A program made the position numbers and the translations under genes. From assembly GCF_000717335.1 (NCBI RefSeq), contig NZ_JNYZ01000037.1:1-64000 (forward strand): DNA of 64,000 nucleotides, written 5' to 3'. This document shows, piece after piece, positions 52,720 to 62,354 of the stretch (position 1 is the first letter of the stretch; each line of letters begins with the position of its first letter). A model generated the notes under the pieces. It was not told where the DNA came from. It was given only the letters and a program-made list of their open reading frames with translations, and did not search any database. The DNA is from Amycolatopsis jejuensis (GTDB lineage: Bacteria; Actinomycetota; Actinomycetes; Mycobacteriales; Pseudonocardiaceae).

Positions 52720-54778
52720 CCACACCCGGGTCTCGGTGGACATCGGGGGCACGTTCACCGATCTGGTCGTCGAACGCGACGGGGAGCTACGGCTGGTGAA
52801 GTCGCCGACCGTACCCGGCGATCCCGTCCAGGGCATCATGAACGCGTTGGAACTCGCTGCGGACGGCGTCCCGCTCGCGGAGTTCCTCGGCGGTGTCGAG
52901 TCCTTCGTGCACGCCACCACACGCGGGCTCAACGCCGTGCTCACCGGCGACGTCGCCCGCACGGCTTTGCTTACCACACAAGGACATCCGGACATCCTGC
53001 TGCTGCGGGAAGGCGGCCGTCCCGACCCGTTCGACTTCACCATCCCGTTCCCGGAGCCGTACGTGCCCCGCTCGCTCACCTTCGAGGTGGCCGAACGGCT
53101 GACGTCGACCGGCGCCGTACTGCAGCCACTGGACCTCGCCGAGCTGGAGCGCACCTGCTCCCGGCTGCTCGATGCCGAGGTCGAGGCGGTCGCGGTGTGC
53201 CTGCTGTGGGCGACGGTCAACCCGGTGCACGAGATCCAGGCCGGCGAGGTGCTGGCGCGGCGGCTGCCCGGGGTCCCGGTCACGTTGTCGCACGTGATCA
53301 ACCCGTCGTTGCGCGAGTACCGGCGGGCGTCCGGGGCGGCGATCGACGCGTCGATCAAACCGCTCATGACCGATTACGTCGGCAGTCTCACGTCGCGGCT
53401 GACCGAGGCAGGGCTGACCGGTCGCGTGCTGATGGTGACGTCGATGGGCGGGGTCGTGGACGTGCGGGACGCGGCCGAAAAGCCGATCCTGACGATCAAC
53501 TCGGGCCCGTCGATGGCCCCGGTGGCCGGACGCGCATACGCCACGGCCGACCTCGCCGCCGAGACCGTGATCGTCGCGGACGCCGGAGGCACGACCTACG
53601 ACGTGACCTTGGTGCGGCGCGGGGAAATCCCGTCGGCTCGGGCGGCGTGGGTCGGCGGCGAGATCACCGGGCACCTGACCGGGTTGCCGTCCATCGACGT
53701 CAAGAGCGTCGGCGCGGGCGGCGGCAGCCTCGCCTGGGTCGACTCCGGCGGGTTGCTCCACATCGGACCGGGCAGCGCGGGCGCGGTTCCCGGTCCGGCC
53801 TGTTACGGCCGCGGCGGCACCCGCGCGACGGTGACCGACGCGGCGCTGGTGCTCGGGTACCTCGACGCGGAGAAGTTCTCCGGCGGTGCCATGCAGCTGG
53901 ACCGCGAGGCCGCCGCGACCGCGGTGACCAAGGACGTCGGCGAACCGCTCGGGCTGGACCCGGTCGGCGCCGCGGCGGCGATCCTGGAGCTGACCACCGA
54001 GCAGATGGTCCGCGCGATCGAGGAAATCACGCTCCAGCAAGGTATCGACCCGTCCGGTGCGGTGCTCGTGGGCGGAGGTGGCGCGGCCGGGTTGAACGCG
54101 GTCGCGGTAGCGCGGCGGCTGGGTTGCGCCCGGCTGGTGATCCCGGCGGCGGGTGCAGCGCTCGCGGCGGCCGGGTCGCTCATGTCCGACCTCACCGCTG
54201 TGTACACCGCGACCGTGCCGACCACGACCCGCGCCTTCGACGCCGACCGCGTGAATGCCGCGCTGAAGGAGCTTTCGGCCCGCTGCCAGGGATTCGCGGA
54301 GCGGGCGGATGGGGCGGCAACTGTCACGCTGTTCGCCGAGGCACGCTACCCGCAGCAGATCTGGGAGCTCGAGGTGCCGTTGCGGGTCGAGGCGTTCTCG
54401 GCGCGGTCGGAGGTAGCGGACTTCGCGGCCGACTTCCATGAGGTCCACCAGCAGATCCTGGGCATCACCGACCCGGACTCCCCGGTCGAGGTGATCACCT
54501 GGGGTGCGCGCGTCCGGGTCGCGCTCCGCGAATCGGCCGGGTCGCTCACCACTCGTGTGCCCGGCGGAACGGCGTCATCTCGGCACGCGTACGTCCACGG
54601 CGAGGGCATGGCCGACGTCCCGGTCCGGCCGCTGGGCTCGATCACCCCCGGCGAGGTGGTGGCGGGTCCGCTGCTCGTGGAATCGCCGTTCACCACCGTC
54701 GTCGTACCGGACCGCAGCACGGGGACGCTCAGCGACTCCGGCTCCCTGATCATCGACCCGGAGGCCAGTCATGTCTGA
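52709..54778 (+). CDS. hyuA: hydantoinase/oxoprolinase subunit A
   Basis: A 689-residue ATP-dependent cyclic-amidase subunit. The ASKHA loops are SVDIGGTFTDLVVE and VADAGGTTYDVTLVRRG; HATTRGLNAVL and GGGGAAGLNAVAVARRLG are family motifs. Paired with HyuB it opens cyclic amides (oxoproline, hydantoin, lactams) or carboxylates ketones using ATP. ATG at 52709 overlaps the decarboxylase end; its own end overlaps hyuB by eight bases. It is a distinct lineage from the frameshifted HyuA-like gene at 11185. Confidence 0.9.
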   Translation: MGSDHTRVSVDIGGTFTDLVVERDGELRLVKSPTVPGDPVQGIMNALELAADGVPLAEFLGGVESFVHATTRGLNAVLTGDVARTALLTTQGHPDILLLREGGRPDPFDFTIPFPEPYVPRSLTFEVAERLTSTGAVLQPLDLAELERTCSRLLDAEVEAVAVCLLWATVNPVHEIQAGEVLARRLPGVPVTLSHVINPSLREYRRASGAAIDASIKPLMTDYVGSLTSRLTEAGLTGRVLMVTSMGGVVDVRDAAEKPILTINSGPSMAPVAGRAYATADLAAETVIVADAGGTTYDVTLVRRGEIPSARAAWVGGEITGHLTGLPSIDVKSVGAGGGSLAWVDSGGLLHIGPGSAGAVPGPACYGRGGTRATVTDAALVLGYLDAEKFSGGAMQLDREAAATAVTKDVGEPLGLDPVGAAAAILELTTEQMVRAIEEITLQQGIDPSGAVLVGGGGAAGLNAVAVARRLGCARLVIPAAGAALAAAGSLMSDLTAVYTATVPTTTRAFDADRVNAALKELSARCQGFAERADGAATVTLFAEARYPQQIWELEVPLRVEAFSARSEVADFAADFHEVHQQILGITDPDSPVEVITWGARVRVALRESAGSLTTRVPGGTASSRHAYVHGEGMADVPVRPLGSITPGEVVAGPLLVESPFTTVVVPDRSTGTLSDSGSLIIDPEASHV

Positions 54779-56528
54779 CGGCGCGCACCTCGCCGTGCTC
54801 AGCCACCGCTTCCAGGCGATCGTCCGGCGGATGTCCAACACCCTTGCCCGCTCCGGCCGGTCCGGCGTGCTGAACACCGCCCGAGACTTCTCCTGCTGCG
54901 TGCTCGCTGCCGACGGCAGTGTGCTGATGACCGGTCAAAGCCCGCCGATCCACGTGATGGGCGGCCCGGACCTGCAGGCCCGGTCGATGGCGCAGTTCCA
55001 CCCCGATCTCCGCGCGGGCGACGCCTTCCTGCACAACTCGCCGTACCACGGGAACACGCACGCGGCCGACCATTCGATCCTCGTCCCGATCGTCGACGCG
55101 GACGGGGTGCACCGGTTCACCGTGCTGGCCAAAGCCCACCAGGCGGACTGCGGCAACTCGCTCCCGACGACGTATCTGGCGCAGGCCAAGGACGTCTACG
55201 CGGAAGGCGCGCTGATCTTCCCGGTGGTCCGGGTACAGCAGGACTACGAGGACTGCGCGGATGTCCTGCGGATGTGCGAAATGCGCATCCGGGTACCGCA
55301 CCAGTGGCGAGGCGACTACCTCGCGATCCTCGGCAGCGCGCGGATCGGGGAACGGGCGCTGCAGGATCTCGCCGGCGAGGTCGGCTGGGACATCCTCGAC
55401 AGTTTCGCCCGCGACTGGCTCGACTACAGCGAGGCCCGGATGACCGCGGCGATCGCCGGGCTCCCGGCGGGGGAGACCACCACGACCACCTGTCACGACC
55501 CGTTTCCCGGTGTGCCGCAAGGGGTTCCGCTGAAGGCGAAGGTCACCGTGCGGCCCGCGGACGGCGTGATCGACGTCGACCTGCGGGACAACCCGGACTG
55601 CGTCCCGTCGGGCCTTAACCTGAGCGAGGCGGCGTCCCGGACGGCCGCGCTGGTCGGCGTGTTCAACAGCATCGACCACACCGTCCCGCACAACCAGGGC
55701 AGCTTCCGGCGGGTCCGGGTGCACCTGCGGGAGAACTGCGTGGTCGGTATTCCCCGGCATCCGGTGAGCTGTTCGGTCGCGACCACGAACCTCGCCAACC
55801 GCGTCGGCAACCTGGTACAGCGGGCGCTGGCCGGAATCGGGGACGGGATGGGCTTGGCCGAGGTCGGCGCGGGGATGTCGCCGTCCGAAGCCGTGGTGTC
55901 CGGAATGGACAGTCGCGGTGGCGCGGAACCGTTCGTCAACCAGATCTTCACCGGGACCAACGGCGGCGCGGGCGGTCCGGTCACCGACGGCTGGCTCACC
56001 ATGAGCGACCTCGGCAGCGGCGGCACGCTCCTGCTGGACAGCGTCGAGATCGACGAGCTGAAGCAACCCATCGTGATCCACCGCCGCGGCCTTGCTCCGG
56101 ACACCGAAGGCGCGGGGTATCGCCGGGGTGCACCAGGATTGTCGGTGGAGTACGGCCCGGCCGACGGCGAACTGGAAGCGATCTACGCCAACGACGGCTC
56201 GATCAACCCGACCGCCGGTGCCCGCGGTGGTCTCGGCGGCGCTCCGTCGGCGCAGTACGTCCGGGCGGCGGACGGCACCGTCGCGGCGGCCGACATCTGC
56301 GGCCCGGTGCGGATCACCGCGGGGGAGCGGCTGGTGGCGCTGACCAGTGGCGGAGGCGGGTACGGCCCGCCGGAGACCAGAGAACCCGGACTGGTCGCCC
56401 GAGACGTCCGGGAGGGCTGGATCAGCCGGGACCGGGCCGAGCGGATCTACCGGGTGGTACTCGACGACAGCGCAGCCGTGGACGAGGAAGCGACCCGGCG
56501 GTTGCGCGGGAAAGGCACGAACGCATGA
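54771..56528 (+). CDS. hyuB: hydantoinase subunit B
   Basis: A 585-residue HyuB-family subunit, the catalytic partner of HyuA. Characteristic stretches are ARDFSCCVLAADGSVLMTG, IHVMGGPDLQAR, DAFLHNSPYHGNTHAADHS and the C-terminal GGGGYGPPETREPG. ATG at 54771. The metal-binding residues HNSPYHGNTHAADH are all present. Substrate class is a cyclic amide or similar; the neighbours (amidase, decarboxylase, aminotransferase) support N-heterocycle catabolism. Confidence 0.9.
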   Translation: MSDGAHLAVLSHRFQAIVRRMSNTLARSGRSGVLNTARDFSCCVLAADGSVLMTGQSPPIHVMGGPDLQARSMAQFHPDLRAGDAFLHNSPYHGNTHAADHSILVPIVDADGVHRFTVLAKAHQADCGNSLPTTYLAQAKDVYAEGALIFPVVRVQQDYEDCADVLRMCEMRIRVPHQWRGDYLAILGSARIGERALQDLAGEVGWDILDSFARDWLDYSEARMTAAIAGLPAGETTTTTCHDPFPGVPQGVPLKAKVTVRPADGVIDVDLRDNPDCVPSGLNLSEAASRTAALVGVFNSIDHTVPHNQGSFRRVRVHLRENCVVGIPRHPVSCSVATTNLANRVGNLVQRALAGIGDGMGLAEVGAGMSPSEAVVSGMDSRGGAEPFVNQIFTGTNGGAGGPVTDGWLTMSDLGSGGTLLLDSVEIDELKQPIVIHRRGLAPDTEGAGYRRGAPGLSVEYGPADGELEAIYANDGSINPTAGARGGLGGAPSAQYVRAADGTVAAADICGPVRITAGERLVALTSGGGGYGPPETREPGLVARDVREGWISRDRAERIYRVVLDDSAAVDEEATRRLRGKGTNA

Positions 56529-57883
56529 CCGAAATCGACCGAGCCGGGCTCGCCCGGCTGCTGAAGACCGAGCAGGACCGGTACGTCGGCTGCAACCCGC
56601 GGTCGAGGGCGTTGTCCGGCAAGGCCCGGCACCTGCTCACCGGGGTGCCGATGACGTGGATGGCCAAGACCGCCGCGGACTTCCCGCTGTATCTGGACCG
56701 GGCGTCCGGGGCGCACGTGGTCGACGTCGACGGGCACGACCTGATCGACTTCTGCCTCGGCGACACCGGGTCGATGGCTGGGCACTCGCCGGGTCCGACG
56801 GTCGCGGCGGTGGTGCGCCGGTACGCCGAATCCGGTGGTGCCACAGCGATGTTGCCGACCGAAGACGCCGAGATCGTCGCCGCGGAGCTGTCCCGCCGGT
56901 TCGGGGTGAGCCACTGGAGCTTCTCCCTGTCGGCGACCGACGCGAACCGCTGGGTGCTGCGGCTGGCCAGGGCGGTCACCGGCCGTCCGCGGGTGCTGGT
57001 GAACTCCTACAGCTACCACGGCAGCGTCGACGAATCGTTCATCGTCACCGGCCCGGACGGCCCGCAGTCGCGGCGGGGCAACGTAGGTCCGCCGGTCGAC
57101 GTGACCCAGACCAGCCGGGTGGTGGAGTTCAACGATCTCGAAGGGCTGCAACGGGAACTGGCGCACGGCGACGTCGCCGCGGTGCTGATGGAACCGGCGT
57201 TGACCAACATGGGCATCGTCCTGCCGGAGCCCGGTTACCTGGCCGGGGTCCGGGAGCTGACGCGCAAAGCGGGCACCCTGCTGATCAACGACGAGACGCA
57301 CACCGTGTCCGCGGGACCGGGTGGCTGTACGGCGGCCTGGGGTCTTGAACCGGACATCGTCACGATCGGCAAGGCAATCGGCGGCGGGATCCCAATCGGC
57401 GCGTACGGGCTGTCGAAGTCCTTCTCCGACAGCGTGCTCGGCACCCCCGGCCTTGACCTGGTCGACACCGGTGGCGTCGGCGGTACCCTCGCCGGTAACG
57501 CGCTTTCCCTTGCGGCGGCCCGGGCCACGCTCACCGAAGTGCTCACCGACAACGCGTACGGGCACATGATCGACCTCGCCGGCCAGTACACCGCCGGGGT
57601 ACGGCGGATCATCGAGAACTACCGTCTGGAATGGACAGTCACGCAGCTGGGCGCCCGCGCCGAGTACCGGTTCACCGCGCCGGAACCACGCAACGGCACG
57701 GAATCCGAGCGCGCGGCCGATCCGGACCTGGAGGATTACCTGCATCTGTTCCTGCTCAACCGGGGCGTGTTCCTGACGCCGTTCCACAACATGGCCCTGA
57801 TGTGCCCGCAGACGTCGCGGGCCGACGTGGCCACCCACCTGTCCGTCCTCGACGACGCGGTACAGGCGCTGGTGGCGCAGTAG
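56525..57883 (+). CDS. class III PLP aminotransferase
   Basis: A 452-residue omega-aminotransferase or GSA-aminomutase-like enzyme. Lys283 in TIGKAIGGGIP binds PLP and Asp256 in LLINDETHTVSAG its pyridine nitrogen. The NDETHT motif replaces the common DEV.TGF, marking an unusual subgroup. ATG overlaps the HyuB stop (ATGA). It probably removes or moves the amino group of a product from HyuAB, but whether aminotransferase or mutase is open. Confidence 0.87.
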   Translation: MTEIDRAGLARLLKTEQDRYVGCNPRSRALSGKARHLLTGVPMTWMAKTAADFPLYLDRASGAHVVDVDGHDLIDFCLGDTGSMAGHSPGPTVAAVVRRYAESGGATAMLPTEDAEIVAAELSRRFGVSHWSFSLSATDANRWVLRLARAVTGRPRVLVNSYSYHGSVDESFIVTGPDGPQSRRGNVGPPVDVTQTSRVVEFNDLEGLQRELAHGDVAAVLMEPALTNMGIVLPEPGYLAGVRELTRKAGTLLINDETHTVSAGPGGCTAAWGLEPDIVTIGKAIGGGIPIGAYGLSKSFSDSVLGTPGLDLVDTGGVGGTLAGNALSLAAARATLTEVLTDNAYGHMIDLAGQYTAGVRRIIENYRLEWTVTQLGARAEYRFTAPEPRNGTESERAADPDLEDYLHLFLLNRGVFLTPFHNMALMCPQTSRADVATHLSVLDDAVQALVAQ

Positions 57884-57886
57884 CCG

Positions 57887-59233
57887 ATGGACGAAGCACT
57901 TGCCCCGCGGCGCGGCCGGGCGCTCGCGGTGCTGTCGGCCGCCCAGCTGATCACCGCCCTCGACGGCATGATGATGGTGATCGCCCTGCCCTCGGCCCAG
58001 CGGGACATCGGCCTGTCCGCAAGCGCGACCAGGTGGGTGCTGGTCGCTTACTCGCTCACCTTGGGGGCGTTCCTGCTCGCCGGGGGCCGGGCCGGCGACG
58101 TCATCGGCAGGCGCCGCGCGCTGGTGATCGGGGTACTCGGGTTTGCCGTGTCGTCGATGGTGTCCGGTTCGGCGGTGGCGCCGGGGATGCTCATCGCGGG
58201 CCGGGTCGCGCAGGGTCTCTTCGCCGCATTGCTCGCCCCGGCCGCGTTGTCCCTTGTCACCACCACATTCACCGAACGGGCCGAGCGGGCGAAGGCACTC
58301 GCGGTGTTCAGCTCGACCCTCATGGCAGGCGTCGCCGCCGGGCAGGTGCTCGGCGGCGTGCTGACGTCCGGGCTGGGATGGCGGTGGTGTCTCTTCGTGA
58401 GCGTGCCGATTGCGCTCACGGTCGCGGTTCTGACACCCCGGTGCGTCGCGCCGGTCAAGCCCGATCGCGGGGTACGGCTCGATGTGCCAGGGGTGGTGCT
58501 CGCGTCGAGCGGGCTCGCCTCGCTCGTCTACGCGCTGGCCGAGGCGGGCCGGGACGGCTGGGGAGCGGCGACCACCATCGGCCCGCTCGCCGCGTCGGCC
58601 GTGCTGCTTGCGGTGTTCGCGTTCTGGCAGACGCGAGTCCGGCAACCGTTGCTGCCACTGGGAATTCTGGCCAGCCCGGCCCGGGTCGGCGCCAACCTGG
58701 CCGTGGTCAGCTCGCAGTTCGCGATGTTCGGCATGTTCCTCTTCCTGACCTACCAGCTGCAGCTCGTCAACGGCTGGCCGGCGTGGCAGACCGGGCTCGC
58801 GTTCCTGCCGTTCGTCGCGGTGAACATCCTCGCCGCGACCCAGGTGGTACCCCGGTCGCTCGGCCGGATCGGGCCGCGGGTGGTCATCCCGGCGGGGCTC
58901 GTGCTGATCGGCGCCGGGTTCGTGGTGTTCACCCGGCTCGGGGCGGGCAGCACCTATCCCGGGCTGGTGCTGCCGGTCCTGGTGCTGCTGGGGGTCGGCG
59001 GCGGGCTGCTCATGCCCTCCAGCGTGGGTACGGCCGCGACCGTCGACGACCGGACGCACACCGCACCGGCATCGGCATTGGTGCGTACCAGCCAGCAGGT
59101 CGGGGCGGCGCTCGGACCTGCGGTGCTGGGCACCCTCGCCGCGGCGCGGACCTCGGTGACGGCCAGCGCCTGGGGCGCGGTGATCGTGTTCACGAGTGCT
59201 CTGGTGGTGGCGGTGTTGCTGCGCCGGGCCTAG
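57887..59233 (+). CDS. MFS transporter (DHA2-like)
   Basis: A 448-residue major facilitator with about 12-14 helices. Motif A is LAGGRAGDVIGRRRALVIG; motif C-like GVAAGQVLGGVLTSGLGWRW follows. It starts 3 bp after the aminotransferase and ends the pathway genes. It probably exports a toxic intermediate or the end product. The co-transcribed MarR gene is 34 bp downstream. Confidence 0.88.
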   Translation: MDEALAPRRGRALAVLSAAQLITALDGMMMVIALPSAQRDIGLSASATRWVLVAYSLTLGAFLLAGGRAGDVIGRRRALVIGVLGFAVSSMVSGSAVAPGMLIAGRVAQGLFAALLAPAALSLVTTTFTERAERAKALAVFSSTLMAGVAAGQVLGGVLTSGLGWRWCLFVSVPIALTVAVLTPRCVAPVKPDRGVRLDVPGVVLASSGLASLVYALAEAGRDGWGAATTIGPLAASAVLLAVFAFWQTRVRQPLLPLGILASPARVGANLAVVSSQFAMFGMFLFLTYQLQLVNGWPAWQTGLAFLPFVAVNILAATQVVPRSLGRIGPRVVIPAGLVLIGAGFVVFTRLGAGSTYPGLVLPVLVLLGVGGGLLMPSSVGTAATVDDRTHTAPASALVRTSQQVGAALGPAVLGTLAAARTSVTASAWGAVIVFTSALVVAVLLRRA

Positions 59234-59267
59234 TAGGCTCCGGGTCGCATGCGGTGAGGAGAAAGCT

Positions 59268-59732
59268 GTGACCAGGCGAGCAGACGGTGAACTGCTGGGG
59301 GCGGTCCGCACGATCATCCGGCTGGCCCGGGTCGCCGGGCAGGTCTGCGAGGAGGGCGGGCTCACCCTGGCCCAGTACCGCGCCCTGCACAGCGCCGACC
59401 GCGGCGACCAGCGGGCGTACGAGCTGGCGCAGTACGCGGCGGTGAGCCGCCCGGCGATCTCGGCCCTCACCAACGGGATGGTCAAATCCGGGCTGATCGA
59501 ACGCGTGAGCCTCGCCGCCGACGGCCGCGGGGTGCTGTTCTCCATCACCGACACCGGCCGCCGGACCCTGCGCTCGGTGGAGGACGAGCTCGTCGCACGC
59601 TTCAAAAAGGTACTGGGCGATTCGACGGCCGCCCTGGCCATGCTGAACGACGAGGCCTTGGTGGCGGCGATCGACATCCAGGCCGACAAGGACTTCGGCA
59701 CCTCGGTGGCCGGTCGGCGCGCCCGGTCCTGA
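59268..59732 (+). CDS. MarR-family transcriptional regulator
   Basis: A 154-residue MarR protein: LAQYAAVSRPAISALTNGMV then KSGLIERVSLAADGR as winged HTH, with helical dimer arms. GTG start at 59268 with GAGGAG upstream. Its place at the end of the operon suggests it senses a pathway molecule and represses the amidase promoter. The TTAA inverted repeat at 46581 is a candidate site. Confidence 0.88.
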   Translation: MTRRADGELLGAVRTIIRLARVAGQVCEEGGLTLAQYRALHSADRGDQRAYELAQYAAVSRPAISALTNGMVKSGLIERVSLAADGRGVLFSITDTGRRTLRSVEDELVARFKKVLGDSTAALAMLNDEALVAAIDIQADKDFGTSVAGRRARS

Positions 59733-59899
59733 GCGCGGGTGCCGCGCCGGGCTTCTCCGGATGCACCTGATCCGCCCGGCTCGCTGACCCGTTCGACCCG
59801 CCCCGGCAGGTGCCGCCGTTCGGGTGTGCGGTGCGTTCATCTCAGCGTGTCGGCCGGCTCGCGTTCCGTTCATCCGGTTCATCTGGCACTCTGGACCCT

Positions 59900-60754
59900 G
59901 TGTTGCGGCTTGCAGGTGCACGGCTGCTCGACGATCGGGACTATCCGGCGGTGCGCGCTGCACTCGCCGCCGACCCGGTGGGCAGCTGCATGGTCAGCGC
60001 CAGGGTCGAGGCGGCCGGTCTCGACCCGTGGCGGCTCGGTGGTGAGCTCTGGGCCGCCGACGCGCGGCCGGGGCGGTCCGGGCGGCTGTCCGGGCTCTGC
60101 TTTGCCGGGCCGAACCTGATCCCGTTGCGTGGCAACGCCTCGGCGCTCCGCTCGTTCGCCGACCGTGCCCTGCGCAGGCAGCGCACCTGCTCCTCGCTCG
60201 TCGGCCCCGCGCCGCAGGTCCTGGGGCTGTGGGACGAGCTGTCCGCCGAATGGGGACCCGCCCGCGAGGTGCGCGGTGACCAGCCGCTGATGGCGCTGGA
60301 GGGCGACCCGCTGGTGGCCCCCGACCCGCGCGTGCGCACCGTCCGCCCGCACGAGCTCGACCGGTATCTGCCCGCGGCGGTCGCGATGTTCATCGAGGAA
60401 GTGGGTGTCGACCCGCGGGTAGGCGACGGTGGCGCCAGCTACCGCGCCCGCGTGAGCGAGCTGATTTCCACCGGCCGCGCCTTCGCCCGCTTCGAGGACG
60501 GCGAGGTCGTGTTCAAGGCCGAGATCGGGGCGATGTCCGCGCGCGTCGGCCAGATCCAGGGCGTGTGGGTGCACCCGGACCGGCGTGGCGGCGGGCTCGG
60601 CACCGCGGGTACGGCGGCAGTGGTGAATCGCCTGGTACACGGCCTGGGCCGCACCGCGAGCCTGTACGTCAACGCCTTCAACGCGCCCGCGCTCGCCGCG
60701 TACCGGCGGATCGGGTTCGAGCAGGTCGGGCAGTACGCCACGGTGCTGTTCTGA
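59900..60754 (+). CDS. GNAT acetyltransferase (Rv2867c-like)
   Basis: A 284-residue GNAT protein with an N-terminal DUF4081 domain. The acetyl-CoA loop reads [20 protein letters not shown], followed by [20 protein letters not shown]. It matches the length and layout of Rv2867c, which in mycobacteria directly follows ispG. GTG start at 59900 has no ribosome site, so translation may be leaderless. The island 43456-59732 separates it from ispG. Confidence 0.85.
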   Translation: MLRLAGARLLDDRDYPAVRAALAADPVGSCMVSARVEAAGLDPWRLGGELWAADARPGRSGRLSGLCFAGPNLIPLRGNASALRSFADRALRRQRTCSSLVGPAPQVLGLWDELSAEWGPAREVRGDQPLMALEGDPLVAPDPRVRTVRPHELDRYLPAAVAMFIEEVGVDPRVGDGGASYRARVSELISTGRAFARFEDGEVVFKAEIGAMSARVGQIQGVWVHPDRRGGGLGTAGTAAVVNRLVHGLGRTASLYVNAFNAPALAAYRRIGFEQVGQYATVLF

Positions 60755-60785
60755 GCCACGCCCGCGAGGTCGTAGGCTGGGGGAC

Positions 60786-61643
60786 ATGTCCGATCGCGCC
60801 CCGTTGAAGCCCGGCGTCCAGACGCCGCGCCGGGAAGTCCCCGCCGACATCGCCCGCCCCGAGTACGTCGACCGGCCGGCACCGAAGCGGGACACCGGCA
60901 ACGGCGTGCGGACCCCGGAGGTCGTCGAGGCGATGCGGGTCGCGTCCAAGATCGCCGCACAGGCGCTCGAGGAGGGCGGCAAAGCGGTCAAACCCGGCGC
61001 GACCACCGACGACATCGACAAGGTGGTGCACGAGTTCCTGCTAGACCACCACGCGTACCCGTCCACGCTCGGGTACCGCGGTTTCCCGAAGTCGTGCTGC
61101 ACCTCGCTGAACGAGGTGATCTGCCACGGCATCCCGGACTCGACGGTGATCGAGGACGGTGACATCTGCAACATTGACGTCACGGCGTACCTCGGCAGCG
61201 TGCACGGCGACACGAACGCGACGTTCCTCGCCGGTGACGTGTCGGAGGAAGCCCGGCTGCTCGTCGAGCGCACCCGCGAGGCGACTGCGCGCGCGATCAA
61301 GGCGGTCCGCCCGGGGCGGCAGCTGAACGTGATCGGCCGCGTGATCGAGGCGTACGCGAAGCGGTTCGACTACGGCGTGGTCCGCGATTTCACCGGCCAT
61401 GGCGTCGGCCCGGCCTTCCACACCGCGCCCACCGTGCTGCACTACGAAGAGCCGTCGGTGCACACGGTGATCGAGGAAGGCATGACCTTCACCATCGAAC
61501 CGATGATCACGCTGGGCACCATCGACTACGACGTGTGGTCCGATGACTGGACGGTCACCACGAAGGACAAGAAGTGGACGGCCCAGTTCGAGCACACGCT
61601 GGTGGTGACGGCCGACGGCGCGGAAATCCTGACCCTGCCCTAG
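60786..61643 (+). CDS. map: methionine aminopeptidase, type I
   Basis: A 285-residue type Ic MetAP that removes N-terminal Met from new proteins. Metal ligands Asp131 (NIDVTAY), Asp142 (HGDTNATF), His205 ([10 protein letters not shown]), Glu238 (TIEPMI) and Glu269 (QFEHT) are all present, with substrate His114 and His212. The N-terminal ~40-residue extension has a PxxP-like motif ([13 protein letters not shown]) that fits the type Ic ribosome-binding form. ATG at 60786. Its TAG interlocks with the GntR stop in CTAG. Confidence 0.97.
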   Translation: MSDRAPLKPGVQTPRREVPADIARPEYVDRPAPKRDTGNGVRTPEVVEAMRVASKIAAQALEEGGKAVKPGATTDDIDKVVHEFLLDHHAYPSTLGYRGFPKSCCTSLNEVICHGIPDSTVIEDGDICNIDVTAYLGSVHGDTNATFLAGDVSEEARLLVERTREATARAIKAVRPGRQLNVIGRVIEAYAKRFDYGVVRDFTGHGVGPAFHTAPTVLHYEEPSVHTVIEEGMTFTIEPMITLGTIDYDVWSDDWTVTTKDKKWTAQFEHTLVVTADGAEILTLP

Positions 61644-62314
61644 TTCCGGTCCACCCGGGCGAGCAGCTCGTCGAGGAAACCGGCGGCTTCGGCGGCCGCG
61701 CGGGTGGCGTCGCGGGCCTCGATCGCGTCCACCAGATCCCGGTGCATGATCATCTCCGCGTGCTCCGGATTGTCCGAAGTGGACGCCACGCTCGCGGTAA
61801 TCGCTTCCATCAGGCCGCGGTAGAGCTCGAACAGCAGCCCGTTGTGTCCACAACGGACCACCGCGAGGTGGAATTCGGCGTCGTCACGGGCAAAATCGTC
61901 GCGGCGGCCCTCGTCCCAGTCGAGGTCCCGTTGTTCGAGCAGGCCGCGTAGCTCGGCCACGTCCTCGTCGGTACGCGCGGTGGCGGCCAGCCGGGCGCCC
62001 TCCACTTCCAGCGTGCGACGCACCTGCAGTACCTCGCGCAACTCCGTGCCGCACAACCGGCGGATCGCGCCGGACACTTCACTCGTCGCGCGTACGTACG
62101 TGCCGTCGCCCTGCCGTACTTCCAAGATCCCGGTGTGCGCGAGCGCGCGTACCGCTTCGCGCACCGTATTGCGCCCGACGCCCAGCTGCGCGGCAAGCGC
62201 CGGTTCGGTGGGAATGCGGTGCCCGATCGGCCACTCTCCGGCACTGACCGCTTCGCGCAGCTGGTCGATGACCTGGTCGACAAGCCCGGCGCGGCGGGTG
62301 GTGGCCAAGGGCAC
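61640..62314 (-). CDS. GntR/FadR-type transcriptional regulator
   Basis: A 224-residue regulator with a FadR-type HTH ([40 protein letters not shown]) and an FCD-like C-terminal domain ([34 protein letters not shown]). GTG start at 62314. It is divergent from the CynX-type transporter and probably represses it: a 15-bp inverted repeat lies at the transporter start. Confidence 0.88.
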   Translation of the reverse strand: MPLATTRRAGLVDQVIDQLREAVSAGEWPIGHRIPTEPALAAQLGVGRNTVREAVRALAHTGILEVRQGDGTYVRATSEVSGAIRRLCGTELREVLQVRRTLEVEGARLAATARTDEDVAELRGLLEQRDLDWDEGRRDDFARDDAEFHLAVVRCGHNGLLFELYRGLMEAITASVASTSDNPEHAEMIMHRDLVDAIEARDATRAAAEAAGFLDELLARVDRN

Positions 62315-62339
62315 AGGGTAATCCCTTCATCCAATCATC

Positions 62340-62354
62340 CTATGTATGCCATAG
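62340..62354. promoter_or_regulatory. operator candidate at the transporter start
   Basis: CTATG, five bases, CATAG: a perfect 5-5-5 inverted repeat 26 bp from the GntR start. It covers the ATG at 62342, so if it is an operator the real translation start may be the GTG at 62363. Confidence 0.45.

Noticed and set aside
56447..59701. A 1084-codon minus-strand frame across the aminotransferase and MFS genes
   Set aside because: It is the antisense of strongly supported genes and has the same Arg/His/Gln-rich shadow composition.
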